Shown here piece by piece: positions 33,181-40,962 of a DNA stretch of 64,000 nucleotides; position 1 is the first letter of the stretch; each line of letters starts with the position of its first letter. Source of the stretch: Paenibacillus terricola (GTDB lineage: Bacteria; Bacillota; Bacilli; Paenibacillales; Paenibacillaceae); the NCBI RefSeq assembly GCF_014779765.1, contig NZ_JACXZA010000003.1:744001-808000 (forward strand). The letters run 5' to 3'. Under the pieces are notes generated by a model. That model was not told where the DNA came from and did no database searches. It worked only from the letters and a program-made list of their open reading frames with translations. Made by a program: the position numbers and the translations under genes.

Positions 33181-33211
33181 AAGCCCCAGCTGCGTCTCGC
33201 AGCTGGGGCTT
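33181..33211. terminator. Terminator-like hairpin after the bmrD-like gene
   Basis: Perfect 14-bp stem AAGCCCCAGCTGCG / CGCAGCTGGGGCTT with a 3-nt loop. It lies 26 nt past the ABC gene's stop; T runs on both sides are weak. Confidence 0.65.
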
Positions 33212-33236
33212 GATGTTATATCTATTAGATCTGCTA

Positions 33237-35321
33237 TTATCGTTCAACAGCGCTCGCCATACTTGCTGACGCATCCGCGCTGCCTACACCGCCAGCCTGC
33301 AGCTGGTACATATCGTAGTACTTGCCGCCATGCGCCATCAGCGCATCATGGTCGCCGCGCTCGACGATACGTCCGCGATCGAGCACAAGAATTTGATCCG
33401 CTTGGCGGATCGTCGACAGACGGTGGGCGATGACGAACGTCGTACGGCCTTTTTTGAGCACATCCAACGCCGCTTGAATAATCGCCTCCGTCTCCGTATC
33501 GATACTCGCTGTCGCTTCATCCAGAATGAGGATGGCTGGATCGTATGCCAACGCACGAGCGAAGGAGATGAGCTGGCGCTGACCTGCGGACAATGTCGCC
33601 CCCTTCTCCACAACCGGCTCATCAATGCCGCCTGGCAGCTGCATGAACATGTCGTATGCGCCGACGTCTTTCAACGCCTGAACGATACGTTCACGGCTGA
33701 TCGTCGGATTGTCCAGACTAACGTTCGAAGCAATTGTACCTGTGAATAGGAAAGGATCTTGCAGCACGATGCCCATATGCTGGCGAAGCAGCTGTTTCGG
33801 TACGTCACGCACATCGGCGCCGTCAACGAGTATTTGACCATTCCCTGGCTCGATATCATAGAATCGGAACAACAGGTTCAAGATCGAGCTTTTGCCCGAA
33901 CCCGTATGACCTACAAGGGCCACCGTCTCTCCTTGTCGTGCCTCTAACGAAATGTTGCGAAGTACATATTCGTCTTCTTTATAAGCGAAGGAGACGTTGT
34001 CGAACTTCACCTCGCCTTTGCTGCGTGGAAGACTGCCTGTTGTCACATCCGTACCTTCCTCGTCGAGCAACTGGAAGACCCGGCCTGCCGATACGCGTGC
34101 CGTCTCCAGATTCGAGAGCTGGTTCACGATACCGACGATTGGCGTGAACATCCGGTTGATATAGTCGATGAAAGCATACAGGACGCCCACGGTTACATAC
34201 GAGCTCAACGAGCCGCCCCAGAATGCCCACAGGACAGTAATGAACACGATATTCCTCAGCACGCCAGTCAAATTATGAGAGGTGAGCGAATTGAGGCTCA
34301 GCAGCTTGTTGGCGTTGCTGAACAGCTCCTTATTATGCTCGTCGAATTCCTCGATCGTCTTCTTCTGGCGACGGAATGCTTGAATGATCGGCATCCCTTG
34401 AATCGATTCATTGATCATGCCGTTAATGTCGCTCAGCTTGCTCCGAATCGTCTCATTGATGCGTCCCGCACGTCTGCGGTACAGAATAATCCATACCACC
34501 AGAATCGGAATGAGCGGAACCGCAACCAAGGCGAGATGCGGGTCGAGCAAGAACAACGCGCCAAGAATCGCAACCATGTATACGATGCCGGAGAAGAAAT
34601 TCGCCAATACGGCCACGAACAGCTCGCGCACTGCTTCCGTATCGTTCGTAATTCGCGAGACAACTTTACCTGCTGGCAAATTGTCAAAATAATAAACCGG
34701 CAGCCGCTGAATATGCGCGAATACATCCTCGCGCATGCGCTGCACGATGCGATTCGCTGTCGTCAGCAGCAAGAGCCGTTGCCCGTACGTGAAGAAGGCT
34801 GCTATAACGAGCAAGCCCAAGTACATGCCTGCCGTCTTCAATAGGCGCGGCAGCTCTGGCTTATAGAAGTGATACAGCTCGCTCTTCGTCAGCTGTACAG
34901 CCGGATAAACAGCCTTCTCGCCTTCCTTCGAAACGATCGACAGCTTCCCATCCGCCGTTATTTCACGTGCGCCATCAGCCGCTATATCGCCTTCGACGAG
35001 ATAATAATCACGCTTCACTTGAATGATTCGAATGATAGCACCGCCGGATTCATCCGCACTTAGGCGGTCTTCCCGCTTGTAGTTCTTGCCTGTATATTCA
35101 GCTGAGTCAGCTGTACCCGCAGTTACCTCGTGCCAAGGCTTCTCGATGCTGAGAATGTTCTGGTCGATCATCCGCTGCGCGATGAATGGACCGACGAGCT
35201 CAGCACACACTGCAAGCGCGAGCAGAACAAGCGCTATGACGATTTTGCTCTTGAAAAGCATGGCGTATCGAAACAGCCGCTTGCCCGTTCCCGGACGCTG
35301 CATTTGTTTTACGTCGTGCAT
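33237..35321 (-). CDS. ABC multidrug exporter subunit, BmrD-like (catalytically competent half)
   Basis: A 694-residue type IV ABC exporter half with six membrane helices and one nucleotide-binding domain. Between helices 1 and 2 there is an extracellular insertion of about 100 residues (HEVTAGTADSAEYTGKNYK through KAVYPAVQLTK), as in BmrD (YheH) of B. subtilis. The ATPase has Walker A GHTGSGKSS, the changed signature LSAGQRQL and a canonical Walker B LDEATAS with Glu. It pairs with the half at 35414-37159. The heterodimer exports drugs in the best-known case. GAAGGTG is 9 nt before the ATG. Confidence 0.88.
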   Translation of the reverse strand: MHDVKQMQRPGTGKRLFRYAMLFKSKIVIALVLLALAVCAELVGPFIAQRMIDQNILSIEKPWHEVTAGTADSAEYTGKNYKREDRLSADESGGAIIRIIQVKRDYYLVEGDIAADGAREITADGKLSIVSKEGEKAVYPAVQLTKSELYHFYKPELPRLLKTAGMYLGLLVIAAFFTYGQRLLLLTTANRIVQRMREDVFAHIQRLPVYYFDNLPAGKVVSRITNDTEAVRELFVAVLANFFSGIVYMVAILGALFLLDPHLALVAVPLIPILVVWIILYRRRAGRINETIRSKLSDINGMINESIQGMPIIQAFRRQKKTIEEFDEHNKELFSNANKLLSLNSLTSHNLTGVLRNIVFITVLWAFWGGSLSSYVTVGVLYAFIDYINRMFTPIVGIVNQLSNLETARVSAGRVFQLLDEEGTDVTTGSLPRSKGEVKFDNVSFAYKEDEYVLRNISLEARQGETVALVGHTGSGKSSILNLLFRFYDIEPGNGQILVDGADVRDVPKQLLRQHMGIVLQDPFLFTGTIASNVSLDNPTISRERIVQALKDVGAYDMFMQLPGGIDEPVVEKGATLSAGQRQLISFARALAYDPAILILDEATASIDTETEAIIQAALDVLKKGRTTFVIAHRLSTIRQADQILVLDRGRIVERGDHDALMAHGGKYYDMYQLQAGGVGSADASASMASAVER

Positions 35322-35413
35322 AGTTGGTTACACCTTCATTTCTTTATTGAGAAATCCTCTTGCGAGGCCTATACATAGTCGAAAGCTTTCACTAATTATA
35401 TGATGACAAAAGC

Positions 35414-37159
35414 TTACGCTTCCGCCAGCGCTTCCAGCTGCTGACGTTCATATTGCTCCTTGTACCAGCCGTTTAGCTCGAGCAGCTCTTCATGCTTGCC
35501 CGCTTCCGTAATGCGGCCATTGTCCAACACAATAATCCAATCCGCATGCTGCACAGCCGACAATCGGTGTGTCGTAATGATCGTCGTCTTGCCCGCTCGC
35601 TCGGTACGGATGCCTTCGATTATTTCAGCTTCCGTCCGCGCATCAACCGCAGACAATGCATCGTCGAGCATCAGAATCGGTGGATTCGCAATAAGCGCAC
35701 GCGCAATGCTGACCCGCTGCTTCTGACCGCCGGACAATGCTACGCCCTTCTCCCCGACAAGCGTCTCAAGGCCGCTAGGAAGGAACATAATGTCCTTGGC
35801 AAACGACGCACGTTCAAGCGCACGCTGCAGATCTTCCTCTGTCGCTTCCTCTGCGCCGAACAGAATATTCTCGCGAATCGTACGAGAGAACAAGATTGGC
35901 TGCTGCGGCACGTAGCCGACCCAACCTAACATTTGATCGACTGCAATCCGCTCCATCGGCGTGCCTGCAATCTCAATCGCACCTTCGCCTAGCGGGTATT
36001 CACGCAGAAGTTGGCGAAGCAATGTCGTCTTGCCGCTGCCAGTCCGCCCAACGATACCTAGCGTCTGACCTTGCTCAAGCATGAAGGACACGTCCTCCAA
36101 ATTGTTCACGGCCGAAGACGGATAACGGAAAGTAACTTCGCGGAATGCAATCGATTCCGGGGTCTCCAATGTGTCTAGATCCGTGCCATCCGTAACGTCC
36201 GGCTTATAGTTCAACGTCTCCGTTACACGGTCAAGCGAGGCGTTGCCGCGCTGCATGACGTTAATGAGCTCGCCAATTGCGAACATCGGCCAGATCAGCA
36301 TGCCGAGGAAGAAGTTGAACGATACGAGCTCGCCGAGTGTAATTTCACTATGGAATACGAGATAAGCGCCATAACACAGGCCAATCAGATAACTAAGGCC
36401 GATTAGGATTTTATTCGTTGGTTCGAATAGAGCATCAATACGAGATACTTCAATGTTGCGTCCGAGCACTTCCTCTGTCTTCGCTTGGAAGCGCGCACGA
36501 TCCGCTTCCTCCTGTACATAGGCGCGAACGACACGTACACCTGCCACCGACTCGAGCACCTGGTCGTTCAACTCGCCGAACGCATCCTGCGCCTTCATGA
36601 ACCGGTCATGAATGCGGCCGCCGAAGTACTTCAACGCCAGAGCCAGCAGCGGCAGCGGCAGCAGCGCCGCGAGTGTCAGCTTCCAGCTGATGAGCACGAC
36701 CATCATGAACAGAATGGTCAGCATGAACACCGTCGAATCGATCAGCGTTAGAATACCGAATCCGGCTGTCGTGGAGATGGCGCCAAGATCGTTCGTAGCA
36801 CGAGCCATCAAGTCGCCTGTGCGGTTGCGCTCATAGAACGTTGGCGTCATCCGCAGAAAATGCCGCATCAGCCGAGAGCGAAGCAGCCTCTCCAATACGA
36901 TCGCTCCGCCAAACAGCTGGTACATCCATATGTACGTGATGACATAGCAGATCGCCGTTAGACCGATCCATCCTCCGATAATCCAATAAAACGTCGAGTC
37001 TCCCAGCCGCCCCTGCGTAATGCCGTCAATGGCATAACCAAGCACCTTAGGCGGGATAACTTCAAGAATACCGACGATAATGAGCAGCACGATCGCTACT
37101 GTATATCGCCTCCAATATTGTTTAAAAAACCAGCTTAACTTGCGTAATACTGAGAACAT
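35414..37159 (-). CDS. ABC multidrug exporter subunit, BmrC-like (degenerate Walker B half)
   Basis: A 581-residue ABC exporter half, close in size to BmrC (YheI, 585). Six membrane helices lead to a nucleotide-binding domain with Walker A GRTGSGKTT and an intact LSGGQKQR signature, but its Walker B reads LMLDDALSA: Asp in place of the catalytic Glu. In BmrC the same Asp makes one ATP site degenerate; the partner's LSAGQ signature completes the asymmetry. The ATG at 37159 fits the family length. The gene before 37160 holds a leader peptide and hairpins. bmrD follows after 92 nt. Confidence 0.88.
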   Translation of the reverse strand: MFSVLRKLSWFFKQYWRRYTVAIVLLIIVGILEVIPPKVLGYAIDGITQGRLGDSTFYWIIGGWIGLTAICYVITYIWMYQLFGGAIVLERLLRSRLMRHFLRMTPTFYERNRTGDLMARATNDLGAISTTAGFGILTLIDSTVFMLTILFMMVVLISWKLTLAALLPLPLLALALKYFGGRIHDRFMKAQDAFGELNDQVLESVAGVRVVRAYVQEEADRARFQAKTEEVLGRNIEVSRIDALFEPTNKILIGLSYLIGLCYGAYLVFHSEITLGELVSFNFFLGMLIWPMFAIGELINVMQRGNASLDRVTETLNYKPDVTDGTDLDTLETPESIAFREVTFRYPSSAVNNLEDVSFMLEQGQTLGIVGRTGSGKTTLLRQLLREYPLGEGAIEIAGTPMERIAVDQMLGWVGYVPQQPILFSRTIRENILFGAEEATEEDLQRALERASFAKDIMFLPSGLETLVGEKGVALSGGQKQRVSIARALIANPPILMLDDALSAVDARTEAEIIEGIRTERAGKTTIITTHRLSAVQHADWIIVLDNGRITEAGKHEELLELNGWYKEQYERQQLEALAEA

Positions 37160-37230
37160 ATACCGCTGTTCATCCTTTCCTTGCAAGAGATCCTACGCGC
37201 CCATCCGCTGCAACCTTTCAAAGACAAGAA

Positions 37231-37343
37231 AGGCGCATCGCAGTCTTCTGTGCGATACGCCTCTCCAGCCTCGCCCAGAACATACGTTCTGAGCGAAGCC
37301 TGCAAAAAAGGCGCGTGATTACGTGATCGTAACCATGCGCCTT
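37231..37343 (-). promoter_or_regulatory. Consecutive terminator hairpins in the bmrC-like leader (attenuator)
   Basis: Read on the minus strand after the leader ORF: hairpin 1 (37343-37308, AAGGCGC...GCGCCTT) ends in TTTTTT; a middle hairpin (37303-37267, around CAGAAC-GTAT-GTTCTG); and hairpin 3 (37262-37231, AGGCGTATCGCA...TGCGATGCGCCT) ends in TTTCTT. Hairpins 1 and 3 both carry AGGCG/CGCCT arms, so alternative pairing between them is possible. They lie within 205 nt upstream of the exporter's ATG. Confidence 0.75.
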
Positions 37344-37361
37344 ATACGAACAATTGTCGTG

Positions 37362-37427
37362 TTAAGCGGATGGATTACGGTCATGATTGTTATGGTGTTG
37401 AGCATGGTTGTTAGTCATGTTATTCAT
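37362..37427 (-). CDS. 21-residue leader peptide upstream of the bmrC-like gene (BmrB-like role)
   Basis: ATG at 37427 with AAAGGAGG 10 nt upstream opens a 21-codon ORF beginning MNNMTNNHAQHH, with seven Asn and four His. It ends 19 nt before the first terminator hairpin. In B. subtilis the bmrCD operon is induced by ribosome-stalling antibiotics through the translated leader bmrB; the position and shape here match that logic, though the peptide is shorter and of different sequence. Confidence 0.7.
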   Translation of the reverse strand: MNNMTNNHAQHHNNHDRNPSA

Positions 37428-37733
37428 GGGTCGTAATCCTCCTTTCGTTTGGTAAAATCTATTCGTCAATGTACCATGGCTAAGAACGAGGTGTCAACCG
37501 TTTTCAACCTAATTTAGCAAGAAAATAACGTTCTTACATATCCGTTCGATTTAGATCGTTGTCAATGATTAACAAAATCATTATACTACTTAATATAACA
37601 CCTAACGATTCCTCTTAACGATCTTCAATCCATTCTTACCTACTCCTTCGCTTATCTAACATATGTACGCTAGTCATTATCCATTCGAAGCACTACAGGT
37701 TGATATTCAAACCGACCTCTAAAGGGGGATTTT
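37428..37733. promoter_or_regulatory. Promoter of the bmr leader; spacer to a plus-strand ABC gene
   Basis: Minus strand TTGACA (37497-37492) and TACATT (37473-37468) with 18-nt spacer form a good housekeeping promoter ~40 nt before the leader ATG. The remaining ~200 nt are A+T-rich; I find no gene and no precursor-peptide ORF for the neighbouring peptide-exporter-like protein. Confidence 0.6.
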
Positions 37734-39584
37734 ATGTCGATTCCGATGTCTAGTCCAAAGCCCAGCCGCCGCGAGCAATGGAAGCGGACAACTCAGCTGG
37801 TGTCTATTCTGCTGCGAATCTATGCATTAACCTGGCAGCAAGCACGGTGGGGACTTCTTGGCACTGCTGTGTGCCGGCTTATGCTTGCGCTTATTCCGCT
37901 AGTTAACATGTATCTGGTAACCCATCTCGTCAATGCCGTTACAGAAGTAATTACAGCAGGAGCGGAGCTCAACACCGTCCTCATCATCCTTGGCATGCAG
38001 ACCGGGTTATCCATTGCTTCAGCAGCGATACGCTCGCTTGAACAAATGATAATGGCAGCGCTTAAATTACGCATCCAAGCCTATATCGAAGAGAAAATGG
38101 CCGAGAAGTCGACGCGGCTGCCGCTCGTTTATTTTGACCGATCCGATTATTTCGACTCGTTCCACCGCGCCATGGGCAGCCAGCACAGCCTCATCTTGTT
38201 CGACAACTCCTTCATGATCATCCAGAGCTCCATTACGGTTATCGGCTACTTCACGATTGTTGTCAGCTTCCATTGGCTGCTTGCAGTTGGACTTCTTATC
38301 TTCGTTATCCCGTCTCTTGTCGTGAATATGCGCATTGGCGAGCAACGCTTCATGCAGATGATTAACCAGACCGCTATTGCACGCCGTGTCAGCTATCTCT
38401 ATAACCTGTTGATTGGCCGCGAGGCGGCCAAGGAAATCCGCCTGTTCGGACTTTCTTCCCATCTCATTGACCAATGGCGCACTTCATTCATGCTTAATGC
38501 GAAGCAGAAGCTGAAGCTTGAACGGAAGGGCATCGCAATGAACTGGGGCGTTGATTCGTTCAATAACATAGTCAGCTCATCGCTTATCATCGGGCTTGCA
38601 TGGCTCGGGACAAAGGGGCGCCTGTCGATCGGCCAATACGTTGCGCTGACGGAAGCGTTCAATTCAGTGAACAGCCAGCTAATGAGCATTTCTAACAATC
38701 TCTCGTTCATGTATCAGAATGTGCTTTACGCACAAGAGTTGTTCACATTCTTGGATACGCCTGAAGAACATTCACAGCAATCAGCCCATGCTTTGCCTCT
38801 AGCAAAGCCGCTGCGCCAAGGAATCGATATTCGCGATTTATCGTTCCAATATCCGAATCAGCCTTTTCCAACGCTTCATCAAGTCAATCTGCATATTCCG
38901 CCGGGCTGCAAAATCGCCATTGTCGGAGACAACGGCGCAGGCAAGTCCACGCTTGCCAAATGTATTCTTGGCCTATACTCAGCATCCGAAGGTTCCGTTG
39001 AATACGACGGCGTCAATATCCTCGACTTGGATCCTGCTGAGCTTAGGAAACGGGTAACCGCCGTCTTCCAGGATTTCGTCCGATTTCAATCCACGGTGCG
39101 GGACAATATCGGCTTCGGCGCGCTTGACCGTCTAAGCGACAACAGCTGGCTGGAGGTTGCCGCCTCCAAATCAGGCGCAGACGAAATTATCGAATCGCTG
39201 CCGATGCAGTTCGACACGATGCTTGGTCCTATGTTTGATGGCGGCCGCGAGCTATCGCAAGGTCAATGGCAGAAAATCGCGATCAGCCGTGCCTACTTCC
39301 GCGACGCAGAACTGGTCGTGTTGGACGAGCCTACCGCTTCGATGGATCCGATGACCGAAGCCGCCATATTCGAAAATTTCCTTCAGATTGCCGAAGGAAA
39401 GACAACGCTGCTCATCTCGCATCGACTCGGCATTTGCAAGGCGGTCGATCTCATCATCGTCATGAAGCATGGACGTATCGTGGAGCAAGGGACGCATGAG
39501 CAATTGCTGCGCCTCGGAGGCGAATATGAGCAAATGTATCAGATTCAGTCCAAATGGTACGATTCTGAGACAGCAGCAGTTTAG
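37734..39584 (+). CDS. ABC transporter, peptide/lantibiotic exporter-like half
   Basis: A 616-residue fusion of six membrane helices (about 20-320) and a nucleotide-binding domain with Walker A GDNGAGKST (about 400), signature LSQGQWQKIAISRA, Walker B LVVLDEPTAS and H-loop LLISHRL. The GQWQK signature is typical of lantibiotic and other peptide exporters (SpaT/NisT group) rather than drug exporters. There is no peptidase domain. The gene stands alone: no precursor peptide, modification or immunity gene was seen, so the substrate is unknown. AAAGGGGG lies before the ATG. Confidence 0.85.
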   Translation: MSIPMSSPKPSRREQWKRTTQLVSILLRIYALTWQQARWGLLGTAVCRLMLALIPLVNMYLVTHLVNAVTEVITAGAELNTVLIILGMQTGLSIASAAIRSLEQMIMAALKLRIQAYIEEKMAEKSTRLPLVYFDRSDYFDSFHRAMGSQHSLILFDNSFMIIQSSITVIGYFTIVVSFHWLLAVGLLIFVIPSLVVNMRIGEQRFMQMINQTAIARRVSYLYNLLIGREAAKEIRLFGLSSHLIDQWRTSFMLNAKQKLKLERKGIAMNWGVDSFNNIVSSSLIIGLAWLGTKGRLSIGQYVALTEAFNSVNSQLMSISNNLSFMYQNVLYAQELFTFLDTPEEHSQQSAHALPLAKPLRQGIDIRDLSFQYPNQPFPTLHQVNLHIPPGCKIAIVGDNGAGKSTLAKCILGLYSASEGSVEYDGVNILDLDPAELRKRVTAVFQDFVRFQSTVRDNIGFGALDRLSDNSWLEVAASKSGADEIIESLPMQFDTMLGPMFDGGRELSQGQWQKIAISRAYFRDAELVVLDEPTASMDPMTEAAIFENFLQIAEGKTTLLISHRLGICKAVDLIIVMKHGRIVEQGTHEQLLRLGGEYEQMYQIQSKWYDSETAAV

Positions 39585-39773
39585 CATCGATCGATTAAGA
39601 GCTGTACATTCGACATCTGAACCTCGAATCAGCGTCAATTGAGCCCAATAACGCTATTTGGGTTCGTTAGATCAAACATAAGCCCTAATTAGACAAACAA
39701 AGCCTGTACAGTTCGTTACTAATGCCAGCCAGCCCCCGCCTGTTGCTCCCTCAAGCCATGCACATACACAAAA

Positions 39774-39802
39774 AGTGGTTGAGCCCTATTGGCTCAACCA
39801 CT
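39774..39802 (-). terminator. Terminator of the aldolase-like gene
   Basis: Perfect 12-bp stem AGTGGTTGAGCC / GGCTCAACCACT with a 5-nt loop and TTTTTG on the minus strand, 9 nt past the stop. Confidence 0.85.
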
Positions 39803-39810
39803 ATTGATCA

Positions 39811-40776
39811 TTAGTTCTTATGTGCGATTTCTGGAGTCGTCAGACGGTCGTAGAACTCAACGACGCGGTCGCGCATCTCCACATTGTCACGTTGCGCCAT
39901 ACCCGAGCGTGGATGCTCGTCCAGCATACCCGTAACCATGTATTCCATGATGTAGCCCCACTCTTCTTTCTCGCGAAGCGGAATCATGTATTTCTCGATC
40001 ATGTCCAGCACAGGGCGAACGTTGTACTTCGCGTGCGGCAGATGTGCAACGAGCAGTTCCGTATTGCAGTTACCTGCTGCGCGGCCCATGCCATATACGG
40101 AAGCGTCCAGAAGTTCTACGCCATTCTCTGCTGCGATGATCGTGTTAGCGAACGCAAGCTGCATATTGTTATGCGTATGAGCGCCGAGACGTTTGTTCGG
40201 CAGGTGCTCTTTGAACTTGTTCACGAGATATACGTAATCGTTCGGCTTCAGGCTGCCGTACGAGTCAACGATGTAGACAACGTCAACAACGCTCTCGCGA
40301 ATCAGTTGGAATGCTTCGATAAGCTGATTGTCCATAACGTTCGAGAGCGCCATAATGTTAAGCGTCGTCTCGTAGCCGCGATCATGGAAAATATTGACAA
40401 GATCAAGCGCTTTGTCCACATCTTGGATGTAGCAAGCAACGCGGATCAGGTCGAGCATGCTCTCGCTGCGCGGCAGGATATCATTCTCATCAACGCGGCC
40501 GATATCGACGAGCGCCGACAGTTTCGTATTGCCTTTGTTCGGGATGACTTTGCGGAGGAAGTCATCGTCCAGGAAGCGCCAAGGACCTGCAGAATCTGCG
40601 CCTTTGAGCAGCTTCGGCGAGTTTTTATAACCAATCTCCATATAATCGACACCAGCTTCGTTCAAGCTGTTGTACAGATGTTGAACGAACTCAACGCTGA
40701 AATCCCAGTTGTTTACAAGTCCGCCGTCGCGGATCGTGCAGTCGACGATTTTGCAGTTGTTATTCTTTGCACTCAT
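39811..40776 (-). CDS. DRE-TIM metallolyase (HMG-CoA lyase/aldolase-like)
   Basis: A 321-residue TIM-barrel protein of the DRE-TIM superfamily (HMG-CoA lyase, 4-hydroxy-2-oxovalerate aldolase and relatives). The metal/catalytic motif DCTIRDGG is at residues 12-19 and the metal-binding AHTHNN near 198; an acidic strand VDYMEIGYK follows the barrel start. The C-terminal end does not show the communication or leucine-binding domain of isopropylmalate synthases. It is a single gene with its own terminator; its substrate cannot be read from context. AAGGAG is 10 nt before the ATG. Confidence 0.8.
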   Translation of the reverse strand: MSAKNNNCKIVDCTIRDGGLVNNWDFSVEFVQHLYNSLNEAGVDYMEIGYKNSPKLLKGADSAGPWRFLDDDFLRKVIPNKGNTKLSALVDIGRVDENDILPRSESMLDLIRVACYIQDVDKALDLVNIFHDRGYETTLNIMALSNVMDNQLIEAFQLIRESVVDVVYIVDSYGSLKPNDYVYLVNKFKEHLPNKRLGAHTHNNMQLAFANTIIAAENGVELLDASVYGMGRAAGNCNTELLVAHLPHAKYNVRPVLDMIEKYMIPLREKEEWGYIMEYMVTGMLDEHPRSGMAQRDNVEMRDRVVEFYDRLTTPEIAHKN

Positions 40777-40910
40777 ACGTTTGATGCTCCTTATCGCTTA
40801 GCATTAGTTCTTTTTTTCCATCATACTTGAAATACCCCTCGAACGCAAAACATAAATCGACTTCTGCCGCGCTTTCCGACAACACCGAACCGCAGATATC
40901 GGACATGGGA

Positions 40911-40947
40911 AAACGGCTATGCAAGCTTCCAAGCCTGCATAGCCGCT
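40911..40947 (-). terminator. Terminator at the end of the glycan operon
   Basis: Perfect 10-bp stem CGGCTATGCA / TGCATAGCCG (40914-40923 and 40936-40945) with 12-nt loop and TTTTCC on the minus strand, after the beta-mannosidase stop. Confidence 0.8.
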
Positions 40948-40962
40948 TCGCTTCTAACGCAA

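Noticed and set aside
39820-40830. A 336-codon plus-strand ORF opposite the aldolase-like gene
   Set aside because: The aldolase frame has motifs DCTIRDGG and HTHNN; the opposite frame has no signal of its own.
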